This document shows positions 36,587 through 49,416 of a stretch of 64,000 bases of DNA, piece after piece. This DNA comes from Macrotrachela quadricornifera (lineage: Eukaryota; Rotifera; Eurotatoria; Philodinida; Philodinidae), in contig JAJEKB010021387.1 of NCBI GenBank assembly GCA_022393335.1, positions 354,767-418,766 of the forward strand. The letters are read 5' to 3'. A program made the position numbers and the translations under genes. Numbering within the stretch: the stretch's first letter is position 1; the number at the start of each line of letters is the position of its first letter. The notes beneath the pieces are model-generated. The model did no database searches, was not told the origin of the DNA, and worked only from the letters and a program-made list of their open reading frames with translations.

Positions 36587-38997
36587 TCATGAAGTCAATC
36601 TCATTATTTCGAATAATGAATGAAGTTTAGTAACATTCTTTTTGCATTGATATGGTTGAAAATCTTCATAATCCGGTAGTTTTGGTAGATCAATCCAGGT
36701 TATGTTACCACCACGATCGTAAAAAAGAGTTTTCGAACTTGAATTATAGAACGTCTGCCAATCAGCAATAGATTGTGCTGTCCATTGACGATCTGTTAAC
36801 CATTGAACTAGACTATTGTAATCCATAGGTCTACAAAATAAAAATATATCAGTCAGATAAATAAATGAATATTTTACTGACATTGAATTGTTTGTCACTT
36901 GTTTCCATGCGTCGATCGAAATGGCCATCGAGCACATATGTAAATTACTTATACGTGGATAATAAGTAAACATATGTAAACACATTTCGTTTCTCGTTGC
37001 TTCTCCACCCTAAATCATCAAAATGGTCAATTTTTGCAAGTTTTATGAACGAACACTCACTAAAGTGATAACACTCTTGTTGGTGGTATTATAAATACAT
37101 CGTGTTGCTAATTCATCACCCTAAAATGATATTTATCGTTAAACGATTTCGACAAGATTCGATAATACAAACCGGATACAGTGTAATCGGTTGAGGTAAA
37201 CGATTCTGAAATTGATAATTAAAAGTATAGGCATCACCATTGAACAGATATTGAACTGCTTTCTTATTTCGAATAATCTTTGTCCAGACAGTGCGTCCTA
37301 GAAGTGAGAATGTTATCTCTTGTTAAAAAATTCTTTGTTTTCCATTACCTTGAAGATGAGTATGTGGAAATGCTGAAACGACATTAATACCCGTCGATGG
37401 AATACTCTATTGATCCAAGAAATGAAATTGAACTTTGAATCATATCATAAATGACTCACTTGAGTGACTAAAGCAGGACAATAAGAATCAATAGCTAAAC
37501 GATCATCATATGGAGGAATGGCAATAGCAGTAGCATCGGAATCTTGACCCACTGTTAGATAGCCGATATCATATTGTCGAAGTTCATTGCCCAAATAGAA
37601 TCGCATACCAGAACTATCTGTGCGATCTAATTTATAAAACGATTTTTATTTTTTTACAAACTCAATCCAATTCATTGTTTTACATACTTGACATATGATG
37701 TATGTTGTTATAATGCATTTGAATCACATAATATTTGATTTCAAAATCACCTCCAACAGGATATCCCGCTACTTCTGGAAATTCATTGATCTATGATGAA
37801 AAGAACATTCTTTATTTTATGAACTCTGATCGATTCGAAACTGACATAATCTCCGCCAACAGCCCATCCGGTGGCGATATTTGATGTACAAGGCATAAGA
37901 ATTTCACCAAGGTCATCACATATACCAGAGGGCAAATTCTGATCATCAAAGACAGCATATGGATTGCATTCATACATTAACATATGATGAACAATATCGA
38001 TATTGGCTGGATCAACGATGGCTTTATGCTAAAACATCACACGATTTTGAGTAAGAACTGAAATGAAAAGATCAATCTTTCTTACGGCAATTGCATGCCT
38101 TCGTTTTGGAAATTTAGCTGGTACTTTGTAAACTGTACAATGATAGGTTGTCTCATCCGATGGTACTAAATACTAAAAAACATTCATGTGGAATATCAAT
38201 GTCAATGACATGACTTACATTATGCAATTGAAAATCGAAATAATCCAGACCAGCAAATTTGCTCTCTGACGGTGGATTTGCATATGATTGTAATGGAAGC
38301 GCTCGAGTATAGCGATGATCGCCGTGATATTTAATCGTCGCTTTTCCATCAATGATAATAGGATCTTCAAGACTGTAGGCATAGATCAGAATATTGGTTC
38401 CAGACTATATACAATAGAAATTCAATCTCTAAGATGTATTAAAAAAGATATACTTTGATAGGATAATCCATGATGTCACAAGTGTCTAGGAGTCGTTTGA
38501 ATTGAATGGCTGTCCATCCATTCATTTCACGACCTTGCAATCCAAACCAATCTTGTGTTGTATTATCTACCATCGGCTGGTAAAAACCATATGCATATCT
38601 ATCCTGTTATAATCAAATGATGAATGAAAGAATTAATGAAAAACAATGTGCTACTTCGAAATGTAATTGACCGGATTGATCAATCCATCCCAAGCCGATA
38701 TCAGCACCGACCATACCACCAGCTATTTATAAGAGATGAGAAAAATCATAATAAGAAAGAAGGTAATCACATACCTGGACTGATACCAAGTGCAATCCAA
38801 CCAGTCGTATTTATATGAAATTCAAAAGTAATTTCTTTTCGAACATCATCGATCGACCACCAGAGATCAGCAAGATTTGATTGAAGTTCCGTAGCATAAG
38901 TGTAATTAGTATATGGTGGAATGGGACTACTGATACCATCAAGATATTGAACAAGACCCACTGATAAAATGACAAAAGAAAAAAGAAAGAACCGCAT
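36587..38997 (-). CDS. DBH/MOXD-like copper type II monooxygenase, 593 aa, 13 exons
   Basis: Exons (minus): 38775-38997, 38655-38722, 38454-38603, 38219-38404, 38086-38172, 37846-38028, 37688-37790, 37460-37626, 37349-37406, 37173-37297, 37061-37120, 36882-37009, 36587-36830. Lengths sum to 1782 nt and stay in frame. There is a signal peptide (MRFFLFSFVILSVGLVQ). An N-terminal DOMON domain (WWSIDDVRKEITFEF..GWIALGIS; TCDIMDYPI) is followed by the two-part copper monooxygenase core. Visible sites are the CuM/CuH-type motifs HHM (exon 6), HYNN (exon 7), HTHLQG (exon 9) and NEMCLHM (exon 12), with YHC and CNP cysteines. The family hydroxylates a small amine or peptide using ascorbate and O2 in the secretory pathway; the substrate here is unknown. 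Introns are about 45-70 nt. All expected motifs are intact. Confidence 0.92.
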
Positions 38998-41063
38998 GAT
39001 ATGTCTATATTTTCAGTTGAATAATGCAGTATAAATATCAATGGGATGATATCAAAAATATTTATTTTATGATGTTATCAAAAACTTAACCAATAGATAT
39101 TCGTTCTTGTATCACTTTTCTCACGCGTTTGACCACTAAAAGTTTGCTTGAATTAGTAATGCAAAAGTCTCTTATCTATTTCTATCATTACTCATCACAT
39201 AAGTTGTGTCAATATTATTTTGCAAAATTAACTTCGAGATTAAATTTTGTATGTCGTCTAGATACCAATGTTACCTGTAATATTTTCCAGGATAGAACGA
39301 GAGAATGGCAGCTAAAGTTCAGTAAATTCAAGATTAAAAGCTCATTGATTAATCAATCAATTGGATGGTAATAATTATTCAAAAATTTATACAATATATT
39401 AGTAACAAGATAATTGTTATTCAAGTAATAGATAATATCTTGTTTGCGTCAATCCCCAAAGGAACTACAACTTGTGTACATTATTCTTCATCTACATTTG
39501 CAATGAAGTCTGACAGGTCAACACGAACCACAGCTTCCTACCTATTTGTTATTCTCGCTGAAAACATTAACAAGTTCGCCATCATCATTGTCTGGTGTTT
39601 CTCACATCGCCAATAAAATAGTTTCATGAAGAACAAGAAAACGGTTCATTTGATCAAAAGATATTGTATCTCAATAGATTAAATGCTAATACAAGTACTT
39701 TTTATCTCGAATTGAAAAACAGATACTGTATTCCTACCTAAAATAGTTATTCAAAATCAATTCTGCAGAAAAAAAAATCATAACGCAGCTCGTTTGGAGC
39801 TAAAATGTGGAACGCACATATACATATTATCGCCTGTCTGTAATGAGGAGAGGAGAGTCCTACAAACTTTGACTTAAAACTTACACTACTAAGTCTCGGA
39901 ATTCTATTACTCTTGAGACTCAGATAAGTATGATTAAAGAAAAGTTAATAAACAGTCACAAAAGCTAGTTCGGACAGAATTAATCTGACACAATTTTTGA
40001 GATCATTTTTCTGCTAAAGATCTACGATTAGCATTCGAAGTCCTAAAATTTTCTCCAAATTTCATATAATACGATGACGATCACTGTAAATAGCATATGT
40101 TACTGGTCTAATAATGCTGAAAATTAACCATATTTCTGTGAAAAATGATATTGAAGTATACGATCTTTGCTTTATGTGCTCGCAAACGATTTTGATTTAT
40201 TTTTATTGTTGATATGAGTCAGTGAAACATAATATTTTCTTTACCGAGACAGTTTGTTTTGCATGTATGTGCTAGTCGTTAGATGTATTTCGTTTTTTTA
40301 TATTCTTGTCGTCTGCTTTTACGATGAGAAAATGTATACTGATATTTGCATACACTAGCGCAGTACATTTAAATTGCGCAAGATACCATCGATTCCTCAA
40401 GGAATCGAAATCCTCTACTCACTCGTTATAATCATGCATATTTAAAGTTTTCCTTCCACATATACACTCTATCATATGTTTTCTATATAATGCAGAATGT
40501 GATGGCATTTTCTCGAAACGTTTGAACAATCCTATAATTCTAACGAAAAACAATTTTTTAAATATTACAATGCAAGAAAGAAAAAGTGATCTTCTGTCAA
40601 CGGTAGGATCCTGCAGATTGAAACTAACCTACTCTGCCCTGTTAGAGGAGATTACAGGTTATTATGGCCATAATCTGTCAAAATACGTAGAAGATTTTAA
40701 GAGAAAGAGAAACAATTTTGACGAAAATCAAATCATTTACAAATATTTCCAAGCATATAGCGCAGTGATCTTATTGTTCTTTACGAAAAAGTGAAAAAAT
40801 TGTAGCTAAATTAGTCAAAAAGACCTCATGTCAAACTATAGAAGATAATTTTTGTAGCTCCAGAACAGAACAGAGCCAAGTTGCCAAAATTTTTACAGGG
40901 TAGATCATAGGCTACAAAAATGTTGTGCCCTGCAGGCCTCGAGCCAACAGATGATGTTAGAAACTAGATGATTGAAACTGTTGCTATAATGTCACATAAA
41001 CTAAAATAGATGGAAATTTGATTTTTTCCGAAGTAAATGTTCATCTCTAAACAAGAAAATTAA
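38998..41063. other. Stretch without a supported gene
   Basis: The first hundred bases should hold the promoter of the DBH-like gene (a weak 'tttatact' lies about 30 nt upstream of its ATG on the minus strand). Frames at 39129-39616 and 40522-40794 lack domain or splice support. A short hairpin (gattcctcaaggaatc) sits at about 40391. Confidence 0.4.
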
Positions 41064-41069
41064 AACCTG

Positions 41070-41731
41070 TTGAGTAAAACTCGACTTATAGAGATTTTTC
41101 TTAGAGGATTATCATGTCAATATAACGTAAAGCAATCGATCTGTTCGAATATTTTACAACTGTTGATTTTCTGCGTGTCTTCTATGGTGTCAATATCTGT
41201 TTCAATAATTTACTCTGTACCTATCATCTCGATTTTCAATCGATTTCAACATATGATTTTGAAATCACAATATTTTCGTTTGCATCCTATCGTTTCTTGT
41301 GTAAATAATTTTATACTACAAACATGTGTTTATTGAAAATGTTATATATGATTCTTTATTGGTTGATTTCAATCGTCTGTTTGAACAAACAACTCGATTT
41401 CAACATCTTGGTATACATCTTCATGATGAATTCGATGAAAAACGAGAGCAATTATGTTCTGTTCCATCACTAACCACATTAGAACTTATTTTTGTAGGAT
41501 CATAGTTAGTTTCGACAAATATTTTACGAAACCTACCGAATCTATGTCACTTAGTTATCAGTACTTTTCGTATTCAAATAGATGAACATCTATGGAAGAA
41601 GGTTATTCAGAATCATTTGCATAAGCTTAATATATTTCGATTTGAAATGGAACTTCGATTTTTTAATATGGAAAGAAAACGTTAAATGGTCGATGAACTT
41701 ATCGATCATCGTTTCGAAGTCATTTTTGATT
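41070..41731 (+). pseudogene. Fragment of a bdelloid-type F-box/LRR family gene
   Basis: The frame 41070-41336 ends in FNRFQHMILKSQYFRLHP..NNF and a TGA. The match continues in the +1 frame from 41341 as DSLLVDFNRLFEQTTRFQH, then LGIHLHDEFDEKREQL, SLTTLELIFVGS. TAG (41502) and TAA (41682) stops interrupt it before the LPNLCHLVIS and HLHKLNIFRFEMELRF phrases. The wording is that of the leucine-rich C-terminal halves of lineage-expanded bdelloid F-box proteins, as I recall them; no search was run. The N-terminal F-box is not visible upstream. One frameshift and at least two stops mark it as dead. Confidence 0.6.
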
Positions 41732-41745
41732 GAGTGAACATAAAT

Positions 41746-43029
41746 GCTTGATTCAATGCTACTGAAATTCATTGATTAACATATATATATATAAATAGAA
41801 ATGATAGATTTAATAATTTTCATTATGTGACAAAACTTTTGATTATATTGATTTTTTCTTTTCTCAAATATTCAATGTTTAGTGCATTTAATTTTTGTAA
41901 CTGTAGGATGGATTTATAGATATTTGAAAATTCAGGATTTGAAGAAAGAAATTACTCATTGTTAATAAAATATCTTCTTTTATTGTCTTTTTATTTATTA
42001 AAAATAAAAATAAATTAATTGAATAAAAAACATCAAAATATTTTCAGATTGAAATTATTTTAAATTTAATTTGATAAATATTTTATTGATTAATCAATTC
42101 TCAAAATGTTATATTGTTGATTATTATTTTATTTTATATTTTTTTCTCAATTAAGTTCAGTGAGATTCACATGTATATCAATTAGGAAAGCTCGACCTTT
42201 TTTTTTGTTAATTTTGTTCTAGATATGATAAATCAATGTGTGAATACCTACATTATAGTTTTTGTGTACTCAAAAAGTAAGTACACTAGAGAATTGGTCG
42301 GTGTGCCTATCCATCCATTTACATGATAACTCACCACAGGCTCATCCGATTGTGATGAAATTTTTCACATAGAATGGTCGCATCAATATCTCGCTCCAAT
42401 TCTGAAAGTGTGGATATAAGATCCTACTAAACAGTTTGTCCAGGTCAAAAGAACAAAGTTAATCAATGCAAACACTGAACTATCGCGATTGTTCGAGATA
42501 ATAAAAATGAAATCAGTATGAAAAATAATATCCTGAACATACTATAGACTTTATATATTTTGAAATTAAAAACTGATCAATCACTTCAATAAAGGAACTG
42601 CAGGCACCCGTCTTAAATATATCGAATGCAAATTAGACATAAACAAACTAACTTCTAGCCACATCCTATGGGATAAAAAAAGGAGATTTGGAGGGACTAA
42701 TGAAAAGTTCCTTGACGCATTCAAAGATAATTTTTCTTAGACAGTTTGATCAAAATCAATATATCGTGAAATATTTTCACTTTTTGAAGTATACATAACA
42801 CTCGAATTTCAATTCGTGGTTTTTGTTTATAGATAACGATAATAATTTTTTTCCTAATGAGTTAATTATACATATTGGAAAGAATATATGAAACATATTA
42901 ATTGGATATTGTCAAAAGATCGAATTCCATCATTTAGGTTTCATTTTGAGAAAATATTAAAATTTGATAATACTTATAATCGAATTTATTTGCATTTATT
43001 TTAAGAATAGAAAAAAGAAGATTGAAAAA
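41746..43029. other. AT-rich intergenic stretch
   Basis: Mostly long A/T runs (41940-42200). 42240-42440 has a more complex composition ('tcatccgattgtgatgaaat') that may be repeat-derived, but I could not find its partner. No gene is supported. Confidence 0.4.
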
Positions 43030-44378
43030 CTAATCATTTATTTTGTTTTTCGTTGATTTATCCAGATTTAATTCATTTGAATTTGTTGATGATAGGTGTG
43101 GTTTGAATGTTCTACTTTGATTCATGAAACAATTCATCTACATATGAATATCAAATGATAAAACAAATAATTAGATTAAGAAAAAGAAAATATTTACTTG
43201 ATGAGTATTGATATCATCGAATGAACATTGCTTTTCACAATATTCACATGGAACAGTTGAAATAATACTTTGACGTTGAATACGTTTTCTAAAAATAAAT
43301 CAAATTCATAATTATATAAATAAAATAAACAGACTGAAATAATGGTTGACTATTGTTTTGATGGTAAGTTTTCTATAAAATGAAATAAAACAAAATATAT
43401 TTGAAATAGAATTTAAAAAAAAAACTTACTATATGATCAGACAATTGTTCTGAATCAAATAATTCATTATCTTTACAATAATGGCAGGGCATTTGCTTCT
43501 TTAAATTAGATGAATTTAATTTTGTTTCTAATGATTGATCTATAATATAAGAAATAAATCAACATAAGTATTTATATTTTAAATAAATACCATTATTTTG
43601 ATTTGGCTTATCTGTCCATTTTTGTTGTTCATTATTTGTCGAGCGTCTAGATACAGTTTCAAAACACTGTTCCTGTATACAATGAGAGGAGAAAAAAATT
43701 AAACTTCTTATCAAACAATTAATTATACTTTATGTCTTTTCAAATCCATTTGCATACAATTTTGACCACAAAATAGACATTGAACCACTAGTAAAATATT
43801 TTTTTAAGAAAAGAATTTAGCCCGAATTATGGATATTGACATAACTTACTACAATCTTCATTTTGATCCATTTTATTTTCAAAAATAATTTGAGTTGGCT
43901 GACGTTTATTATCTTTAGTATTCTCAATGTTTAATCTAGATGAAAACAATAACGGATCATTCAAATGAGATTCTGATAATGATGGATCGAATCCAGTTGA
44001 TATTGTAGAAACTAAATCATCAGATTCATCTATCATAGCACAATTATTTTCATAGTGATAAGCAAAAATGGCTCGTCGAATAAATTTTTGACATTTGGGA
44101 CATTGATCAGTCTTGTTACCACATAGAAGTAAATGGTCTTTGATAGCTAATGGTGATGACAAGGACGTATTACAAAATGAACACAAAAAATTCGATCGAT
44201 CAAGATGATTGATCGACTATAAGAAAAGAAAAAGTATGTTTAAAAAAGTAAATATAGATCATAGTAGTGAAAATAGCCATTCATCCTGTTTACAAACCTG
44301 ATTTTTATCGGTAGTTTCTAAATTATTAAATACATCTTTCGAATGAAGTGTCCACATGGAATCGAACTCGTTATTCAT
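43030..44378 (-). CDS. TRAF-type / XAF1-like multi-zinc-finger protein, 311 aa, 8 exons
   Basis: Exons (minus): 44298-44378, 43850-44216, 43729-43787, 43591-43672, 43430-43539, 43335-43372, 43198-43288, 43030-43137, summing to 936 nt in frame. The product starts MNNEFDSMWTLHSKDVFNN and carries successive short zinc knuckles: LCSFCNTSLSSP..HLLLC, QCPKCQKFIRRAIFAYHYENNC, VQCLFCGQNCMQMDLKRH, MPCHYCKDNELF..LSDH and VPCEYCEKQCSFDDINTHQ..C. The C-x2-C-x11-H-x3-5-C spacing is that of TRAF-type fingers in XAF1 and TRAFD1 proteins, which are cytoplasmic regulators of apoptosis and innate signalling in animals. There is no RING, TRAF-C or membrane segment. The linker after finger 2 is Ser/Asn-rich. Every intron has GT..AG ends and is about 50-80 nt, and no lesion is visible. 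The exact role cannot be stated from sequence. Confidence 0.85.
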
Positions 44379-46090
44379 GACATAAAATCAAATACCGAAC
44401 ATTTGCATTCAATATCTTTCTCTAAATCTAAAATACGATATTGTAGATAAAATAGAATTGTTCCTCTTAAGACATTGTTCAATACATCATTATAGTGTTG
44501 AGTTGTACTAACCAATTAGAATTAAAAATTACTATGTAACAAATGAAGTCGAAGAAATGAGAAAAATATGAATTTTTCTATGAAGCTAAATCTATTCCAT
44601 GGAGTATATAAATTCATAGTGAAACTAAGAATATAGAGAGTTATCCTCTGTTCTTAAAATATGCACAAAATTTATATTTATTCTGAAAAAGTGGTCTGCT
44701 CACATTTTTTTTCGAGCATTATATCATTCGACACAGTTTAAAGCACTGATTCTGAATGTCAACTTGGTTTTTCTTCAAAGCATGACACGGATGTCTAAAG
44801 TTAAGTTTTTGATTAGAGCTCTCAGATTTTTGGGTATCCTGTACAAATAGCCTAAGAAAGTTTTTATGAGTTATTGCTTTTATTATATTGTTTTATGTAA
44901 GCAAACAGCTTGAATTTCTCTATTCATAGACTTGAATCTAGAAATGCTCTTTTCTGAAACTGTAAAACTTTGCAAAATATAGGTTTAGAAAATAGTAGAT
45001 CACATATATATGTATGTTGAATTATCTATCGAATGAATTTTATTTCAAAAAGATGTTTTATGCTACTATCTTGTTGTAGCATGTGCCATGAATTATATGG
45101 TCGAAAAAAAAATAAATAGAGACGATTTCTTTAATGCAACTTACGACATAGTCTGTGGGATGTCAATAATAATAGAGTAAATCAAAATTATAACTTTTAA
45201 ATATAAAATCCCATTCAAATACTGAAACAAACTGCTGAGAAATGATGTTGCAGACTTTAGTCCATCCATTATTGATTTTTCTGTGCCTTCATTCTTAATC
45301 CATTAGTCAAACTATATTTTTACCATAGACAAATAATCTGACTAAAAATGCGAAGTGTGAATATATTTGCACAAATAGACGTTGTTTTTTTTTGTCTTTA
45401 TTCCTCACATGTTTTTCTGTTTTGTCAATATTTGATTTAGTGCTTTTATTTGAAGAATAGAACGAAAAAGAAAAAAATTTGCCGTGAGCTATAGAAAAGT
45501 AATAATACACCAAAGATTCTTTCTTCGCCACATGCACTGCATTCACTATCGGTTTTTATTCGATTATTGCGTATACCATGAAGAATTCAATATTTTTTGA
45601 CTTTTCTGGCTCACTATGTGTGCCCACTTTCAAAGGTCATATTAGAGATGAATGTCATTGTGTACAATTGACGACAATACAATTAGATAACAACAACTAA
45701 GATGATGTTTTCATTCGATGAATTGATTTAATGACTAAATTTATGTAAAGACAGTTCAACATTTATAGAAAAACACTATGTGAAAGAGAAAATCTTTTTG
45801 TTTTCAATACTTTGAAACTATAGGACTTTTCTATTATCTCTGTCAAGAGAGGAAACGCAACATAGGTTCAGCTATAATCATTTTATGATTTATTTTATTG
45901 TTAAGAAATATGGATCAATATATAAGAATAGATTTCTGCTGATAATTCAAATCACACCCTGGTTGAATCACTAGAAATAATTCACATTAGTTAAGCATCG
46001 TACCATTATTAACGTATAGCTATGAGAATGAATAACAGCTGCAGTTAAGGAGAAGGGCATACGTACTGCTGTATATCATCCCATTCATTC
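44379..46090. other. Intergenic stretch between divergent genes
   Basis: It must contain the promoters of the zinc-finger gene (minus) and the GH5 gene (plus). Immediately before the GH5 ATG the sequence tttctttttttttacag looks like a splice acceptor, so a non-coding leader exon probably lies in this stretch. No other feature is supported. Confidence 0.4.
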
Positions 46091-46107
46091 ATTTCTTTTT
46101 TTTACAG

Positions 46108-47841
46108 ATGGTTGACATACAATACAGCTTTCTGTTTCTTCTCATCACTTCATTAATTGTTATCATTACAATTGTTCATGGTAATGTTCCACTACCGAGC
46201 ATTCAAGTTGATCCAAACACACAACATTTCATCGATGAATTTGGTCGTGTACGCATCTTTCATGGTGTCAATGTTGTCTATAAATTGCCACCCTTTCTAC
46301 CTAATCTAACCAACTTTGATCCACAAAATTCACTAACCAATGATGATTTGAATAATCTTCATAAATGGGGTTTTAATGTCATTCGACTTTATACCGCTTG
46401 GATGGGTGTCAATCCAAGTTCGCCCAATGAAGTCGATCAAAATTATCTGTCTCAGCTGTCGACTGTCATATCGATGATGGAAGAGAAGGGTATCTATGCT
46501 TTACTCGATTGTCATCAAGATGTTTTTTCACGATACTTCTGTGGTGAAGGTGTTCCTGATTGGGTTGCTAAGAATTTGGGTACAGATACACTCGAGCAAT
46601 TTCCATTCCCATTTCCAATGAATTTTACACGAGAACCAGATACACGATATCCAGTACTCGATCAATGTCAAAAACATTTCTTTGCTCAATATTATCTTAC
46701 TAAAGGAGTAATTAATGGATTCAAAATGTTGTAAGTTTATTATGTATGATTTAAATGACTTGAATTTAGTCATGTTTCTACGATCTATATAGATATACAA
46801 ATGGTAATGATACTCTCGAAGGATTTGCTTCATTTTGGCATACAGTAGCTAGTTATTTTGTTGATCGATCATCAATTCTTGGTTATGAGCTTCTTAATGA
46901 ACCATCATTTCCAGCATTGGTAGACGTCGTACAATTAGGTCTAGTCGATCGAGAATATCTTGCACCAATGTACAAAAAATTGCATGAAGTGATTCGAAAA
47001 GTCGATGACAAGCATTTGATCTTTTTCGAACCATGCATTTTCGACATATTCACGACAGGTCTTAATGAAGGACCAGGTGGTGTAGAATACAACAATCGAC
47101 AAGTGTTTAGCTATCATAACTATTGTTTCGATGTAACGAAACAAGGTGATCCGAAATCGGATCTTGCCTGTGAATTTTCCGATGATTATATGATTGGTAT
47201 TCGTGTGGCTGAAGCACGTAAGAAAAAGTTCGGGGGTATGATGATGACTGAATTTGGTGCTATCAGTAACTCGACAAAAGGTATTGAGGAGCTCAATCGA
47301 ATTACGCAACTAGCTGATGAAGAACTACAGAGTAATGACACAGTGAATATTTTTAAGTTCTCATCCTTTTATTCTTCTTAGGTTGGACTTACTGGCAATT
47401 CAAGAAATTTGCCGATATAACAACTGCAGCAAGCCCTGCTACGACAGAATCATTCTATACTGAAGATGGTGAGTTAGAATTGAACAAAGTTCAAGCACTC
47501 TCTCGATCATACGCTCAAGCCATTGCAGGTAATGTTTTATTTCTAATACATAACCAAGAAGAATTATATTCATTTTAGGTGTTCCAATAATGATGGGATT
47601 TTATCCTAGTACATATCTTTTTGAATTACAATTCATCATCAATACAGATATTCAACAACCAACGGTTGTATATCTGAATGAAGACTTCTATTATCCACAT
47701 GGTATCAGTGTTACAACATATCCTAACAATTCCCTAACTTGGACTTCGTCAAATCGCAATTATTATGAATTTGTAGCAGCTGAATCAGTACAAAATGGTA
47801 CAACTATCTTGTTCCAAATTTTTCCGAAAAATGCCAACTAA
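46108..47841 (+). CDS. Endoglycoceramidase-like glycoside hydrolase family 5, 523 aa, 4 exons
   Basis: Exons 46108-46730, 46793-47331, 47382-47528 and 47579-47841 join in phases 2, 1 and 1 to 1572 nt. There is a signal peptide (LFLLITSLIVIITIVHG). Family landmarks in order: GRVRIFHGVNVVYK, HKWGFNVIRLYTAWMGVNP, YALLDCHQDVFSRYF, the acid/base Glu244 in YELLNEPS, FSYHNYCF, the nucleophile Glu361 in MMTEFGA, and SWTYWQFK. These match endoglycoceramidase-related GH5 enzymes, which release the whole glycan from glycosphingolipids in a secreted or lysosomal setting. The C-terminal beta-sandwich (about residues 430-523) fits the family. Several N-x-S/T sites are present. The catalytic apparatus is complete. 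The gene is convergent with the secreted orphan downstream. Confidence 0.93.
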
Positions 47842-48312
47842 TTTCATCAATTTTTCTCTTGGATTGAAAAGAGATTATTTTTGTTAAAAAAAGACTTTTA
47901 TCTATTAGAGTAAATAGCAATTTTTAGAATGTATATGTACAGATGTGACGTAATAAATAATGAGATCTAGCGAAAATGTATTTTTATCGATGAAAAGACT
48001 ACACTTAAGTACAAAAATCACACAGTCGAATCCATATTTCTTTAGAAAATACAACACTAATATTCCGAATCTTACAGCATTCGTTAGTCAGTAATCAAAC
48101 GGTTAATATATTCAAATTTCAAATAGCTAATGTAATACTGTCATTGTAAATTATTGACTACTATTAATGATACTATAGCAAGATTTTGCATGCTGAAAAT
48201 TCACAGCAATATCTTTTGTGAAAGAAAATGTTATATGGCATAGAAATCAAAATTTAATGAATAAAAAGTGAAGTAAAAGACAATATGAAAAAAAACAAAA
48301 TTAGATATATAA
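47842..48312. other. Shared 3' intergenic stretch of two convergent genes
   Basis: 470 bp of AT-rich DNA. An 'aataaat' word at about 47951 on the plus strand could be the polyadenylation signal of the GH5 gene. Nothing else is visible. Confidence 0.4.
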
Positions 48313-49416
48313 TTAAGTATCGAACATTACTGTTTTATCAATACCATTAATATTTCCAGTTTGTTCAATTAATGGTAATACACGATAATGAAATGATGCT
48401 TTATTCGATAAATTAATAATAGTAACATTTTGTTTACTTATAAAATACATTGTTTGTTGTTTATATGAAAATGTCCAATCCATAAAACCATGAAAATTTG
48501 GAATTGGTAAAAATAATTCCCATTGATAATTTTCGAGATTTAAGACGCATATACCACCCAATGAACAATCACTTACAGGTGCATTTAATTCATTTGAATA
48601 TGCAAAATTACGTAATAGATTATTTCCAATTTGTTTTAATACCCATTGACCAGTTTCAATACTAATTATTAAAATATGACGTGTAGTATTCACTAAATTA
48701 TATAATATCTATTCAATAAAAGAAAGGAAGAAATATATTTTTTAAAACTGAAGTATAATACATACTACATGAAAAGTTGGTTCAATTGTATTGATATTTA
48801 AAGCTGAAAAACCTGTTTGTGGATGTAATACTTGATATACATTTGTAAACATATCACCAAAATTGACAATATCTATGTTAAATAATGTTTATATAAGCAA
48901 ACTTAATCACAAATATATGTAATTATTAATATTGACTTTATTTAACAAAAACTTACCACGAGTCGAATTTCCTGTAATTGCATCGAATACATATAATGAT
49001 ACTGGTGATGAACCACCAACACTATTTGGAATTGTACCCAAGGCTAACAAATATCTGTCTGCTAATGCATGAATCGGTTGAGTACAAGATGTTTTCATGG
49101 TTATCGAAGATGGTGATTGAACTAGATCACTGACATTGATACGAAATGCATGATAATCACAATCAGTCGTCATCATGATATACGACATTTCTCCACTATT
49201 GAATCCAGCTACAGAACCAAAACTGTCTGCAACATTCGTTTGATTCCATGTAGTAACTTTATTTGATAGAGCACGATTGTTAGTTTGATCAATATCGATT
49301 TTATAGAGAGAACACGTTTTATTAACATTTGAACAAGCTAGTGAAAATAATGATTCACCATTAGTGCTAGCTACAATCCATATAATGAAAAATAGAATGA
49401 AATAAAACATGTTCAT
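48313..49416 (-). CDS. Secreted orphan protein, 320 aa, 3 exons
   Basis: Exons (minus) 48957-49416, 48766-48872 and 48313-48708 sum to 963 nt in frame, with donors GTAAGT and GTATGT. The N-terminus is a clear signal peptide (FYFILFFIIWIVASTNG). The mature part starts ESLFSLACSNVNKTCSLYKI and contains repeated motifs of about 45 residues with YxxxxS..F / YLLALGT / GICVLNLENYQWEL patterns, suggesting a small beta-propeller-like or WD-like secreted fold. Cysteines are at least six, and N-glycosylation sites are frequent (NKT, NQT, NVS, NST, NTT, NVT, NLS). I recognise no enzyme motif or named family. Intron sizes and codon use match the neighbouring genes. No lesion is seen. Confidence 0.75.

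Noticed and set aside
40522..40794. 90-codon plus-strand frame
   Set aside because: No domain, start context or splice support; composition like the surrounding non-coding DNA.
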